From: Centropus unirufus
Lineage: Eukaryota > Chordata > Aves > Cuculiformes > Centropidae
Assembly: GCA_013397695.1 (NCBI GenBank)
Contig: VYZI01000254.1
Span: 474,629 to 538,628 of the forward strand
DNA: 64,000 bases
Reading direction: 5' to 3'
A model generated the notes under the pieces. The model had not been told where the DNA came from, did not search any database, and saw only the letters and a program-made list of their open reading frames with translations. This document shows, piece by piece, positions 49,431 through 61,677 of this stretch (the stretch's first letter is position 1; each line of letters starts with the position of its first letter). The translations under genes and the position numbers were made by a program.

Positions 49431-50763
49431 TTTTTGTTTTCTTCAATTCTTCTGATCAAACAAAAAAAATTCTCTGCCTAGCTCCTACTTCAGCAGTCCC
49501 TTGCGTGTCACAGGTCAAACAGGTTTCTCCTTGTTCTCATAGAACTGTAGTTGCATGTTCGCTATAGCACATGGATATATAATCCAGGTGATACAACTTA
49601 AAGTGGTAGTCACTGCTTGGCACTGCATAAAGTCAATAGGTCAAGGTACAATTTCTTTTGCAAGTAATTTCTTGGCTGCCACAACTGTGTATTTTCTCTG
49701 GCTGCTACATAACCTGGACATACTGATTTAATGACTTTTCCTAAGAGCAAACCCCACTGTTATATTCAGAAAAATGGTTATATATTTAAAGTATCCTTAC
49801 ATCAATATTATGACAGTACCCACATTGTTTTATAGCCCCATGCTGACAAGCCATTAACTTTGTTTACATTACAGTATGGCTTAAGTTGGAATTTGGAGTT
49901 GGATTTCAAGTGCCCCAATATCCACAGATGTTAAGAGGGGGCTCCTTGACCTAGCTTATTCAGGAACAGTGCAAAATTTGGATCTGGATCTAAGTGTGAT
50001 TTTGGATTTATGCCAGTCTTGAGGTGTTTTGCATCAGAAGCATAAAATGGGGTTCTTCAAAACAGGGGTACCCTATTTAAAGGATGCTATGTTTTTAAGT
50101 CAAAACAACATTGTAGAGTGGGCAGATACCTGCTGAACAGTGAGAATTCTTAGGATCTCATACCTCATTTTTCAGCCTGTTATTCATATTTAGAAGAAAA
50201 ACAATTTTTTTACTACTGTGAACTTTCTGCTCTTACTCCATATTGTGACAGGGTTAAGGGATCTACGGGAGATCTGGCTCCAGTTTTTGGTCCTGTCATG
50301 GCTGTTCCTCTGAGACATTGTCAAGTTACATCATGATGTTTACAGTCATGTTGGAAGAAGAATAGTTCTATTATAGCCCCTCCAGTTTGGTGAAGATAGA
50401 CGTGTGCATGGTAAAGTGATCCTTGCCTGTAGAAACAAGTGCTGCAGATCAGGACTTCACCATGAACATGCTTACAGCATGCCTACATTGTGAAATCAAG
50501 CAAGTTAACAGGCAAATCTTTCTGCCCGGGGCTTACAAGCTCAGGCTAATATCATATGCCTGCAACTAGGCAGCTCTCAGGCACAACCTGGCTTGGATGC
50601 CTGCAACTACCAACATAGATATGGCTTTAAACAAACAACAAGGGTGACATAAATATAGTGCTATTAGTTTTTACGCCATTTCCATATGCATGAGTATGAT
50701 TTCAGCAATTTTTGATTAATAATGAAAAAGCGTCACTTGGCAAGGACATTCAAGCATGTGGTT

Positions 50764-50797
50764 ACATCAGGTTAGGCTCTACATCAGGTTAGGCTCT
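50764..50797 (+). repeat. 17-bp perfect tandem duplication
   Basis: acatcaggttaggctct occurs twice in immediate succession, at 50764-50780 and 50781-50797, without a mismatch. The identity suggests a recent duplication or a polymorphic indel. Confidence 0.92.
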
Positions 50798-52111
50798 AAA
50801 CAAAGCTCCAAATTTCTTTCACAGAGAAAATCAACAGTGATGTTTTGTATTTCTCACTTTCAAAAGCAGGGCCACGTGATGTCCAATGGCTACACTTCAA
50901 AGACATCCCTCATGAACCCCTTTTCATGTGGCTACATGTGTGGTATGATAGAGATGAATAGGCCAGTTCCTAAGAAGTGGGGCACAGTGTATTAAAATAT
51001 ATTCTGTGAACAAATATTTATGGAAGATCAGAAGACTTTATAAAGTAAATAATTCACATTTCACAAATATATAAATATACAGAATATTTACCAATAAACT
51101 TGAAATGGCTGTCTTGGAAACATTCCAGTTTATCAAGTAATCTGGTTATCAGGTTCTTAAGAAGACCTAATGTATGTACATATGGCACTGACAAAAATGA
51201 ACTAAATATGCTTTTCCAGAAGAATCAGGATAGTAACAGGAAATATACTTTATAAAACAATTAACACATACTACTTTAACCAGAAAACTGTTGCAAGTAA
51301 CTTTTAGGAAAAAAAAAATTCTGAATAGTATAAAGACCCCAAAACAAGCTCCAAATTATCTACCTCAGGTCATGGCAACATTCAGTAACCTGTGCTGAGG
51401 TACAGGAATGGCAAGGCGGAGTCCTCTAATCATGCCAGCACTCTCAGGCAAAACAGAGCTCATCTGCACAATTTTTCCATTTCCTATTAACAATTACTGT
51501 AAAATATGCATTATTACACCAATTCTTTCAATAGATCCTATAATCTATCTGTGTGGATATTTACAATTATGCTGATTTGTTTTTACTGCTATCCATGGTT
51601 ATAGTTTGAATGTGGTTGGATTATTTTTATTTTTTTTCAAATCAGGTTGTAAAATTATTCCAAGTGTGGAGTAGACATACAGATTTGTTAAAATAGCCTT
51701 TGTTTTCTGCATCTTAGCAACAATAAATACAGCAATACAGGGGAGGATAAGGGTGGGAGAAAGTAGAAAAGGAAGTAAGTATTGGAGGAAATATGGGCAA
51801 TTTTTTTGAATATCAAAATACTTCTATTACAAGGTTTTCTCAGTGAAATAACTCTACTCCAAAATAACCAAATATATTACTTGGAAATGGAAGAAAGTTG
51901 AGGAAAAATCTTTAAAATAAGCCTGGAAGACATTTCAAATGAAAGTAAAAACACACCTCACACTTCAAACAAAATTTGCAAAAGACTGACCCAACATTTC
52001 AAATTTTCCTTGGTTCTAATGACCAGATTTTGGACAATGCTTGTTTTGGGAAGACATTAACTAGTTTCCCTCCTTTTCTTCTTTCACTTGAATTTCAGAG
52101 TGTTTTTGGTT

Positions 52112-52148
52112 GGGTTTTTTGTTTGTTTTCTTTTGTTTTGTTTTGTTT
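52112..52148 (+). repeat. T/G-rich TTTTG simple repeat
   Basis: A mixed TTTTTG, TTTG and TTTTG tract about 37 bp long. No retroposon body is recognised next to it. Confidence 0.75.
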
Positions 52149-52844
52149 CTAGTTTTGGCACCTTTCATAGAAACTGAATTTAGACTACCAGACTATTTCA
52201 TGGGTCTTGCTCATATATGGACGTCTACATCAGATTTGTAGGTGATGAAAGCCAGTCATAAGAGCAAAACTCCTTTTTTCTTAATCGCTTCTGATCTTCG
52301 GTCTCTTGAGTATAACACCATGTGTTGTTAATTGACTAATCTAATCAACCCTGTGTAATAGCACTGATTTACAGTAGCTGAGAATCTGTCTCATTTTCCT
52401 TCACTAAGATTACATTAAATGCCTCCTGCCCCAGCCCCAGGTCTCGTGAACAACTGCAAGTAAGATATAATTTTATTTCCCTAGAACAGCTGAAACTTCT
52501 TTTCTGCTTGGAATGCTAACTCTTTGAATATATTGTTGTTGGTTTGGGGATTATGGACAACACAGATGGATCATTTATCAAGTATTTAGAACTGGGCCAG
52601 CTTTATAAATCACTTAGGTGATATTTCCATGTCTCCAAAAGTCTCAAGTTCAAGAAAATTGATGTTCCTATATTCATGCTCTCAAGTCAACAAACGTATC
52701 ACTCCACTGTCAGATGGTATACTTTAACTGTTGTAACCTATAAAACAAGTGATTGCACATCTTCATCAAAAATACAGAGGCCCTGCATTCAGAGCAATAA
52801 CTAAGTCTCAGCCTTCCCAGGTGCATCAATGCAGCCTTAGACTC

Positions 52845-52869
52845 TTGTTTTGTTTTGTTTTGTTTTGTT
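52845..52869 (+). repeat. (TTGTT)n microsatellite
   Basis: About five perfect 5-bp units. The same TTTTG motif and strand as the tracts at 18.5 and 52.1 kb. Confidence 0.9.
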
Positions 52870-53825
52870 CTTGAGACTTTAGTTTTAACTCTACAATCAT
52901 AAGAAGCACAGAATTCATGATGCAAATAGTTAAATAGTAGTATAATCTTAAAAAGAGGTCATATTTTCATAATGCTATCATAGTCCAAATCATAATAACT
53001 TCCATCTGGACTTTTGGAAAAATATATCACCACTAAAAGTCAAAACAACCAGATTGAAAGAGGGGGCTATGGGGTGTTAGTGAAAACACAGCTTAGCAGT
53101 TAGGGACCATGTTTGATCTCTGATATGTTTTACGACTTTATGGACCTGTACAGTAGCTCTTGTTCAGCCCTACACAATAAAATGCACCTGGATGCTTGAC
53201 AGTAGGATATATCCTCAGGCATGCAAAACAAGACACTCATTTCCCCAAAATGTTTGCATTTGTCCCTGACTATACTTTTCAGAAAAGTGGGGAGATAAGT
53301 ACATAGTCACCTTCACAGAATATTCAGTTTTCCCCTCCAATGAGTGCACATTTGTGAAAATAAAATTTGACATGGATAAATTATGGGAGTATTTACAAAT
53401 GTCTATCTATTAAGGAACAAAAGTCAGAATAAGGGATTTTTGAGGTAGTATGTTCTCAATAGTTGTCTCATATAAAAACTTACGTAGCTATATGAATTCA
53501 TTGACTCAATTAAAAAATAACCCTCTTTCACACTAGTGATTCACAAAGGAATGACGCTTGTATGCTGTTTTATACTTTACATAATTTAGTACATAGTCTG
53601 CCCGATACAAGTTATCAGATGAAGTGGAAAAATCCATTATGTTTCAAAAAAGTGAGAAATATATCTTGTTACCAGTTGTTAAAAGCGGAAAAATGTTGCT
53701 AATTTAAGTCTTTCTAGTGCTAGATATTTTTTTTATATTTCTTCCTCTGGCTTACCCTGCTATTCCATTTGATGACTATTATTTAATTTATGCTTTCATT
53801 AATTACAGAGTGATATAGTTATCAT

Positions 53826-53870
53826 GGGTCAGATTCAACAGAGATATAAACCAGTGAAATCAGTAGCATT
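53826..53870 (+). repeat. Possible old sauropsid interspersed repeat word
   Basis: gggtcagattcaacagagat, then ataaaccagtgaaatcagta resembles a pattern frequent in turtle, crocodile and bird DNA ('ggatcagattctcatctcagttacaccagtgtaaatcagaagtaac'). I cannot name the family with certainty. The match is gapped and short. Confidence 0.25.
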
Positions 53871-56800
53871 GTAGCGGCTTGTATTTGGCTGCTCGTGATC
53901 ATACTAAAGCTAGCCCTCAAAGTAAGCTGAAGCACAGCCTGGTAGCCAAGATACATATTTTTCTAGACTTAATGCTAAAAAAATAAGGAAACACCAGTTT
54001 GGAAATATTTTTATTTCTGCATATGGTTGGCATGTCTTTCCTTCTGACTTCTCACCCCTTGCATGCTATCATTGCATGTCTTTCAGTATGCAACATGTAA
54101 CCAATGGGAAAAAAGTTAATGTGTATTTTAATTATCTGTGTCATCAGTCTCTCCTTCTTTTCTAAATGTGTTTATTTAAGGATAATTATGTGGGTAAATC
54201 CATAGCTGTATTCTGTTAGCCAATATCCAGTGCAAAGTCCTTTGACTTCAAGGGGGCACACTCAACAGAAAGCAAGATTTAGTGTGTGAAATATCAAAAT
54301 ACTTTAAGTAAAGTAGCATGTATATTTTCTCTCTCTGCTCTGAAATTTGGTTTGAAAATAAAGGCATGCTTTGTAGGATATAAAAGTATAGTTCTATAGA
54401 AAACAGTGTTAAGGATTTTACACAAGACAGTCTTATCTCTAGGAGCTGATTTCTCATTTTGACTTTTCCAATAGCATTTGAGTCATCTTGACAGAGTAAA
54501 AATCTACTTTTAACTTCTAAGTCTGAAGATATTTGCTTAGATTTTCATCTTTTGTGTCTGTTATTTGTGTTCTTTTGACTTGTTCTGTTTTAGTTTGGTT
54601 TATTATGTTTGGTTTCCATTCCCCCCACCCCTACTTCTTCCTGGACTACCAGAAGCAATAAAAAAAATGGGACCTCCTTTGAAGGAAAGTATGTAGCTTA
54701 AAGTAGCTTGAGGACCAGATTTTCAGCCAAGACAGCGAAGATAAAACCATGCAAATCTTCTGTCAATAAAGAAGTATTCAATGACATGGACTGAATAGCT
54801 GGTCCTTTGCTAAGTGCTTGAAGGCAATCTGGTGAGATATCGTGTGAAAGTTTTCTGCCACAGCTGATGCAAGGCTGCACATGTGTCTAACACATTGGGT
54901 TAATATATGCCCTCATGGTTGTCTCCACTGAAAGAGCTCCCACCAATTTTAATGCAAACTGCACATGTTAAATCTGGATATTGCAAAGGGGCCAGTAAAC
55001 ACTACAGAAAAGGGTCACACGGGAGTATTGCCTGGTATAAATCCTACAGTAATGTCTCATCTCTCAGCATTGTTTCTATCTGTCTTTTGAAGATAGCATG
55101 CTTAATCTCAAATATGTCTGGATAATAGACAATGGACAGTGTTTGGTCACTTAAAACTGTCACACAGATGAATGTATCTGATAACAAAATAACAGACTTT
55201 AGGTTAAAGATTAATATAAAGTTAATACAATTTTTTAATGGAATAACCACAACTACCAGAAATGTATGAAAATTTGACATGAAGTTGTAGATGTGGGTAA
55301 CTGAAATTCCACCCAAGTATAGAATTTCATTTAACTTTATAAAATAAAATTCACGAAAAAATAACATACCTAGACTGAGTTCTGATAAGGAAGAGATTAT
55401 AAATAATTAGTTATTTGCTTTTAGAAGTCTCCTGAGGGAAGGAGAGCGGATCTTCATTTTTTTTCTTTCAAAGTTTCTTTCTGGAAAGGATGCAATTTAT
55501 TTGCATAGGTTTAGTACTAGGTCCCTTGCTTGTTCGTTATCCATCTCAGAAAAAAATTATACATCGTATAAAAAGTAGAATTTTTTTTTTCTCTACACTA
55601 GTTTGTGGGCCCATTTTTTAACATTATTTGCTGTAGAAAACAAAATGGAGATTAACAGCAAAACAAACAAACCCCAATGGAAACTGAAAGAAAAGAACTA
55701 AATTGATGGAAAGGAAAGATGGAGTGAAGTCTGCAGCAAAAAGGAGGTATTTTGAAGGAAAAGGTTATGTGATAAATAAATCTTTTGTGTGACCACATAA
55801 GCTATTTGTAAATGTGGAAAAAATTAACAGCAATCAGATAGTTTGTTCTGATACTGGGAGATGGTGATTCCTAATTAAAAACATTCTGTGAATCCAGACA
55901 TCAGGCATCTTTAAGAAAGGAAGAGCTTAGAAACAGCAGTTTGTTTTTGCTTTGTTAAAATTTGATAGTGGCTCAGATTGAAAGTCAAACATTGAGACTC
56001 AGAACTTCATCGATGGCTTTGAAAAATATGGATAGTTTGAAACCAACAATATTTTTCATTGTTTACAGGAAACTTTGTCACAAAGCTTACAATAGCATTC
56101 AGCTTTCTCTCTGTAGCTATCTGATCGTCCTTCTCTTCATATTTTCCACGTCCTCACGCTGCTTCTTTCCTGTGAGGTTGTCCCTGTGCTATTGACTTGA
56201 AAGCTGCCACACTGCAGCAGCCAGCAGAGGTATCCAAGTGAGGGGCTACTCCTAAATTAGGCAAGGAACCACCTCGGAATGCAATAGTCTGGGAGAAGGG
56301 AAATAGAGTGGACTTTTAGAAACATCACTTCCATCTCACTCTTTAGCTGCAATGAGTCTAAGATGGGCTTGAATGAAATGCTAACACAGAGGAATGACTT
56401 CTTACCTTGTGTAAGTTGGAAAAAGTATGTAGATATCAGTGGATCTCTACTGAATTAAACCAGATGAATATATGACTGGGTTTTTAGTTTATCTATTTAG
56501 GTTGCACTTGGTTTAATCATTGTGTGTGATACATCACTGTCCCTTAGATGTACTTCTTTTACCTAGAGGTGGAGATAACCATTTGGTAGCCATGAGAATG
56601 CAAATTCAGGTTCTCAAAGAACTGTACTTTCAAGGCAGCCTAACTTCTCTTGCACATCGATTTCCTATTAATTCCCTTCCTACTTCATATATGCAGAGCA
56701 ATGAAAAAAAGATTAAAACTTTTGCCTGTATTTATTAGATTCCAGTACCACTTGGGATATTTTCTGACTGCATCCAAATAGTTTCTCCAAGTACTTTGGC

Positions 56801-57079
56801 CAATGGCAGCAGAAGAACCATGTTCTTCTAATCCAGGAATTCATTACTGAGTGTTTACTGTTGGACTAATTTACTGTCATTCTAGAAATATTTTTCCCCT
56901 CTTGAGATGCCTGTCTCAACCTGGAGAAAGAATCAGTGATTTGTTAATGGTACAGCACATAAAATTCTCTTTTTGTTGATCTTATCCTTGTAGGAAGTAT
57001 AGCTCTTGCTGTAGCTGTAATATTTAATGCAAAATTAATTACATCTGTATACACATTAATGTATGTTATTAATTTTCAG

Positions 57080-57162
57080 GAGGACCAGGGGTTAAATATT
57101 TTTTTCTGTAAATTAACATTTAGAAATCATTGAAGAACTGCAAATATATTAAAAATATGCAG
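57080..57162 (+). other. Candidate non-coding exon with near-perfect splice sites
   Basis: A pyrimidine-rich acceptor (atgttattaattttcag, AG at 57078-57079) and a perfect consensus donor (CAG|GTAAGT, GT at 57163-57164) flank 83 nt. All three frames contain stops, so if used it would be a non-coding or UTR exon. Another acceptor-like tcttccag ends at 57189, just downstream. The splice signals are the strongest pair I noticed on the plus strand; use in a transcript is inference. Confidence 0.2.
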
Positions 57163-57763
57163 GTAAGTATGATTACAATTGTCTTCCAGGTGAGAAAACA
57201 GAAGCAGAATATGGAGCCTGGGCTGGTGAAGGGATCAGGCTCCCCCCAGGTGAGGCACCACATTGCCTGACTGCAAGGTGTCTGTCCCTGGGAGCTAGAA
57301 CAGAGTGCCCTGAAGTGGGTAACAAGTTTGTGTATACAGAATACGGGAGAATGAGGTGTCTCATTACAGCAATCCAGTACCTACACAATAAGAAGATTCC
57401 CGGAAGAAGCCTACCAAAGTATCAATCACAAGTATGGACCTGAATGCTCCACTACTATCCAGGCTGTGTTCTGCATCAGAGCTAGGGTGGAGGTGATTGT
57501 ATTCACCTGAAATCCCAGCTCCATGAAAGTGTTGTGTAGGGATAAAAAAAAATAAAAATCAGACCCATTGTTTTTAAATTGTACCAGGCCAACTTTATAC
57601 TAGTTTTTCTGTTACAGCGGAGCATTGAGACAACTTTCCAGCAAAAGGGAGGACCTTATGGTTTCACACTTTCTTTCACCTCTGAGGATTCCAGCTTACA
57701 TATGAGTTCAATTTCCTGCTCTGTTGGCTGTTTATGCAGTTTACATTAAACAGTCACTGGAAC

Positions 57764-57801
57764 AAGAGAAAAAAAAAGAAAAAAAAGGAAAAAGAAAGAA
57801 G
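57764..57801 (+). repeat. A-rich homopurine tract
   Basis: Thirty-eight consecutive purines, mostly A with scattered G, followed by cac and a further A9. Low complexity; no retroposon recognised upstream. Confidence 0.88.
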
Positions 57802-58404
57802 CACAAAAAAAAAGTTTAGAAACTAGGTCTTCATCATGCACAAAACTGTTGTAATAGAAAGTAACTTGCATTTTGCTTGTACTTGGTTTTGGCCTGTGAA
57901 TCACACACTGGGCCAACTGGAAAACAACAGTTAACCCCTTCCATAACAGCCAGTTTGTCTTTGTGGGTAAAACAGACTTCTGGAAAGGAGTTTTGCGTTT
58001 ATAATGCTAAAGCAGACCTGGAACCCAGCTTTCTTACTAACTCGAAAGCAAATTAACTCTTGTGCAGACAACATGAACTCCTCCTCACAAGTACTTTAAA
58101 AGAAGGATCCATATCTGTGGAATGGAAGACCTAATGATTTTCAGGGCTCTGATTTCTGTATTCCATTTAACTCTGCTTAATGTAAAATGCTTAAACAGGG
58201 ACAAAGGCAGGAAACAAAATAAAATTATTTATTTTCAAGTGGGAGACTGAACTTAGTGTTTTGCTTGCTAATCTCATAAATCTTTCATTCTTTGCTTAAT
58301 AGCCTAGTACTAAAAGGAGCCATGCAGGATTGTCTTTTCCTAAGTCAGCCCCAAAGTTATAGAACTTCCCTGGGATTGAGAATTACTGAATCTGGACCCC
58401 TTCA

Positions 58405-58475
58405 GACAGAACAGGAAATGAAACCCAGCTCTGCAAATTCTGCAGACAATGCTCTAACCATTAAGGTATGGCAAA
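58405..58475 (-). mobile_element. CORE-SINE/MIR-type relic with tRNA-like fold
   Basis: On the minus strand, taatggttagagcattgtct (A-box side) is followed by tctgc-agaattt-gcaga, a perfect 5-bp stem with a 7-nt loop in the anticodon-arm position. Next comes gagctgggtttcatttcc (T-arm/B-box side). The distance between D-arm and T-arm matches tRNA geometry. Position 33 of the loop is not T and the acceptor stem is not recognisable, so this is a tRNA-derived SINE head or tRNA pseudogene, not a working tRNA. Comparison with MIR/CORE-SINE heads favours the SINE reading. Confidence 0.55.
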
Positions 58476-59249
58476 AACACTGTTTGATATCCTTCTGGTA
58501 GTCTCATTGTAAAAGAAAGAAGTGGCAAGAAGAGAAGCTTACCAGGATCCTAACACCAGTGGCACATCTCAGAAAGTATATTTGAAGGAGCATCCATTTT
58601 CTGAATCCCAATTAATGAACAATTCCACTCAGTTCTGCCAAAACAAATGGGAGAATGCATTTTAGGGTTATAGCAGTATAAAGAGGATACCTTGGAAAGA
58701 AGGGACAGTAAGGACTTTGTCACCTGGCCCTACTTAACAAGTGTGTTTTTAGAGTGCAGATTCTACTTCAGAGTACTAATTCTTTCTCCAGAGCATTTCT
58801 TTTTTTTCTCTTTATGCCTTCAAATTCTGATTCATTTTTACCCATTTTCCTTTGGCCTGAAGAAAGCAGAAAAAAAGTGTTTCACCTCAATAATGCAGAT
58901 GATTACATGAGGCTTAGGCCAACAGTGAAACAGAACCAGAGAAGTAGTTTAGCAAGTAAAAATGCACAAGAGTTAAACAGTGAAAGGACCACCTGATACA
59001 ACTGGGATTCCAGAGTGCAAAACTAATATTGGCTTGATATTTTAGCACTTCAGGGAGATAACACTTTTTAAATGTAGCTGACTACATCGCTGCCTAGCTG
59101 TGTCTGCAGGCATCATTTTTAAAAATTCTGGCATTCCTGTGTAAATTGATGAATCACTTTTATCACTGGAAAAACATTTTTCTCTTGTACTGGAACCATG
59201 CAATGTTTTTCCTTTCCTGCCTTTAAAAGATCACACGTATCCGTTGTTA

Positions 59250-59690
59250 GGGAAACTGCATCCAGAGAAGGGCCACAAGATGATAAAAGGACTAGGAAAC
59301 CTACCATGTGAAGTAAGGCTGAGAGGACTGGGTTTATTGAGCCTTGAGAAAAGGGGGGACCTTATAACCATGTACCAGACAGTGTCTACTAAGAGTATCG
59401 AGACTATCTTTTTACAAGAAGTCACATGGAAAATACAATGGGTAATGGGAATAAGTAGCTCCTGGAGTGATTCGGATTGGATTTCAGAAGAAAATTTTTC
59501 ACCATGAGAGCAGTTTAACATTGGAATAATCACCCCAGGGAAGTAATAGATATCTCTACACTGGAGGCTTTTAAGGCTCAGCTTGACAGGGTGTTGGGCC
59601 GCCTCATTTAAACTATGTATCAGCAAAAAAGCTTGGACCAGAGGATCCTTAAGGACTCTTCAAACCTGCCATTTTATGAAACTGTATGAA
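59250..59690 (+). mobile_element. CR1 LINE 3' region, old subfamily
   Basis: Plus-strand CR1. The frame at 59280-59345 encodes LPCEVRLRGLGLLSLEKR, matching the C-terminal ORF2 region of CR1, after which frameshifts and deletions break it. The 3' part (aatttttcaccatgagagca, then gtttaacattggaataat and ggcttttaaggctcagcttg) leads to a terminal attttatgaaactgtatgaa, a decayed version of the CR1 end repeat. The divergence suggests an older insertion than those at 33.7 or 39.3 kb. It ends exactly where the next CR1, on the other strand, begins. Confidence 0.82.
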
Positions 59691-60395
59691 TTACAGGTTT
59701 ACAGGAGTTGTTGAGGTTGAAAGGGACTTCTGGAGATTTTCTTGTCCAAAACTTTGCTCTAAACAGATTGCTCAGGTTATATCTAGTGAAGATTTGAATC
59801 TCCAAGGTTGGAGACTCCATTATCTCTTTGCATATTTTTTTCTAGTTTTTAAACAATCAAAAGCAAAAAATATTCTCTTGTGTGTAAGCAGAATTTCTTG
59901 TATTTCAGTTTACACCCATGGCTTTTTGTCTGTTCACTGGACGTCATTGGGAAGTGTCTGGATCCTTCTTTTCAACCTGTCAGATATTTATACACACTTA
60001 TAAGATCCCCTTGAGCATTCCAATATTGAGGCTGAAAATTTCCCAGCTCTCTCAGCCTCTAATACCTTAATCCTCTTTTTGTATCTTTGCTGGACTGGCT
60101 ACTGCAAGTCCATGTCTGCCTTGTACTGGGAAGCCCAGCATGGGACTCAGAATGCCAGACATGGCTCAGCAAATTGAGCAGAGGTGAAGGCTCAACGCCC
60201 TCTACTTTCTGGCAATACTTTGCCTAATGCAGCCTAGGATGCCATCAGCCTTTGACAAGGGCACAGTGCTGGCATGTGGTCAAGTTCTTGTCCTTCAGGA
60301 CTACAGGTCCTTTTTTGCAAAGACACTTTCCAGTTGTTTGGCCTCAGTCTGTACCAAAGGCTGGGATTTTATCCTGCCTGGGGTAGATGAGAGCC
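59691..60395 (-). mobile_element. CR1 LINE fragment of another subfamily, about 700 bp
   Basis: Minus-strand CR1. Plus-strand reading: gttgaggttgaaagggactt, ctggagattttcttgtcc, aacagattgctcaggttata, ggttggagactccat, then 'tacacccatggct', gataagatcccctt-type, 'ctctcagcctctaat', 'gcccagcatgggactcagaa', 'aatgcagcctaggatgccat' and 'ctgtaccaaaggctgggatt'. These are successive blocks of a CR1 subfamily with the 'gacctctggagatcat' 3' end. Many small indels show age. The 3' end abuts the 3' end of the plus-strand CR1 at 59690. It fades at about 60395. Confidence 0.8.
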
Positions 60396-61537
60396 AGTCC
60401 TTTGGAAGTTGCTGGACAAACATCACAGTTATTCAACAGCTGAAGAAAATATGGCACGGCAAAGTCTTGATTATCTGGCTTATAGAGGAGGTCGTTATAT
60501 ATAATAGGCAGTGGGTGAAAAGATTCTTTTGCTTTAAATAAAATTAACAAATGATTGTAACTAAATAACAATTCATCCAGTTACTTGCCATCCTAATTTT
60601 AAGACTCCAGTGAGTGAAAGTCTGGAGCATTAAACTATTAAGGGAGAGGTTCTCTGATCCTTCAACCAAATGTCTTCTTGGACAATATCCATTTCTTGTA
60701 AAGGAATTATCCAAAATCTTCAACTATACTTAATAAATAACTGACACTTGGCAGATTTGACTGCACATACTGCTGTTATCATAAGTTTATTTTAAGGCTA
60801 GTAAATTAGCAGATGTTCTAGATAGTTTGTCCTTTTAATCCGTCTCATTTAAATTTCCTATCCTCCAGTGACTCATTAACATTCAAAATCCTATCTGACC
60901 TTTTTTCTAAATGGGGTTAATGAGTTCCATATAAATGTATGCTGTGTATTTCTCTGGATTTTTCAATGGTTTTGTCATTTTTTTGTATATTTAAAGATTT
61001 TTAATTACATACAATCAATTAATTACACATTGCAGAGTCTGTAAAAGTTAATAATCTCCTTTAACACTAAGCCATAGAAGTGTGACATGTCCTAGAACTA
61101 GACTGGTTAAAACTGAGATCTTAGAAACCAGATGCAGATATTTTTAAAAATTATTTCCCTCACCCCCTTATTATTAATGCAAACCAGTGAAATGCTTTCT
61201 TATGTTTTCCTCTGTTAATCCAACTGCTCTCTACACACACATATAATACCAGGACTTGACAGCTGCCCTGTTGGCACCAATTGCTTAGATTCCTTGGGGG
61301 GCAAATAAACCTTTTAAATAACCCTTAGATTTTACAAACAAGTTTTAAAAACAAAAAGATCTGTCAAATTCTGAGTCTAAGAGCTTTGCTAGTACATCTT
61401 TCAACATTCAACTTCAGTATCCCCTATTTTACATCTTTATAGCAAAGAAAAAACATGGGAGAGCTGTTGATAATGATTGTTTGAATTTTCAGTATAGCGT
61501 CTATTCTTGAGTCAGGGTGCTATTGGGAGTCTGAATC

Positions 61538-61677
61538 TTGGAGTCACTGTCTTTGGAGGTATTTAAAACAGATGTAGATGTGACACTTAGGGACACGGTT
61601 TAATGGTGGATTTGGCAGAGTCAGACTCAATGGTCTTAAAGGTCTTTTCCAGTCTAATTGATTCTCTGATTCTGTAA
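61538..61677 (+). mobile_element. CR1 LINE 3'-end fragment
   Basis: Plus-strand CR1 end: ggaggtatttaaaacagatg, tagatgtgacacttagggac, acggtttaatggtgga, ctcaatggtcttaaaggtct, tttccagtctaattg and the terminal repeat attctctgattctgtaa. The 'gtggcacttagggacatggttta' block marks a subfamily distinct from those at 2.3 and 39 kb, nearer to the one at 26.5 kb. About 140 bp, strongly 5'-truncated. Confidence 0.88.

Larger units (their letters stand above)
46704..59249. other. Unique non-coding stretch with small repeats and relics
   Basis: No gene recognised in about 12.5 kb. It contains an 11-bp tandem (48310-48337), an L3-like relic (49384-49430), a 17-bp tandem (50764-50797), two TTTTG tracts (52112-52148, 52845-52869), an old sauropsid repeat word (53826-53870), an exon-like segment (57080-57162), a homopurine tract (57764-57801) and a CORE-SINE head (58405-58475), each listed. 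The region 57175-57420 is more GC-rich than its surroundings, for no visible reason. Open frames reach 107 codons (55044-55367 minus) and look random. Confidence 0.55.

Noticed and set aside
50220..50640. Possible LTR or endogenous retrovirus segment
   Set aside because: It is somewhat more GC-rich, but I see no primer-binding site, polypurine tract, paired LTR or viral protein motif. No ERV could be supported anywhere in the window.
58405..58475. Functional tRNA gene on the minus strand
   Set aside because: There is no recognisable acceptor stem, T33 is missing and the arms are degraded; a SINE head explains it better.
60227..60541. Plus-strand 104-codon frame
   Set aside because: Mostly antisense to the minus-strand CR1 ending at about 60395; no family features.
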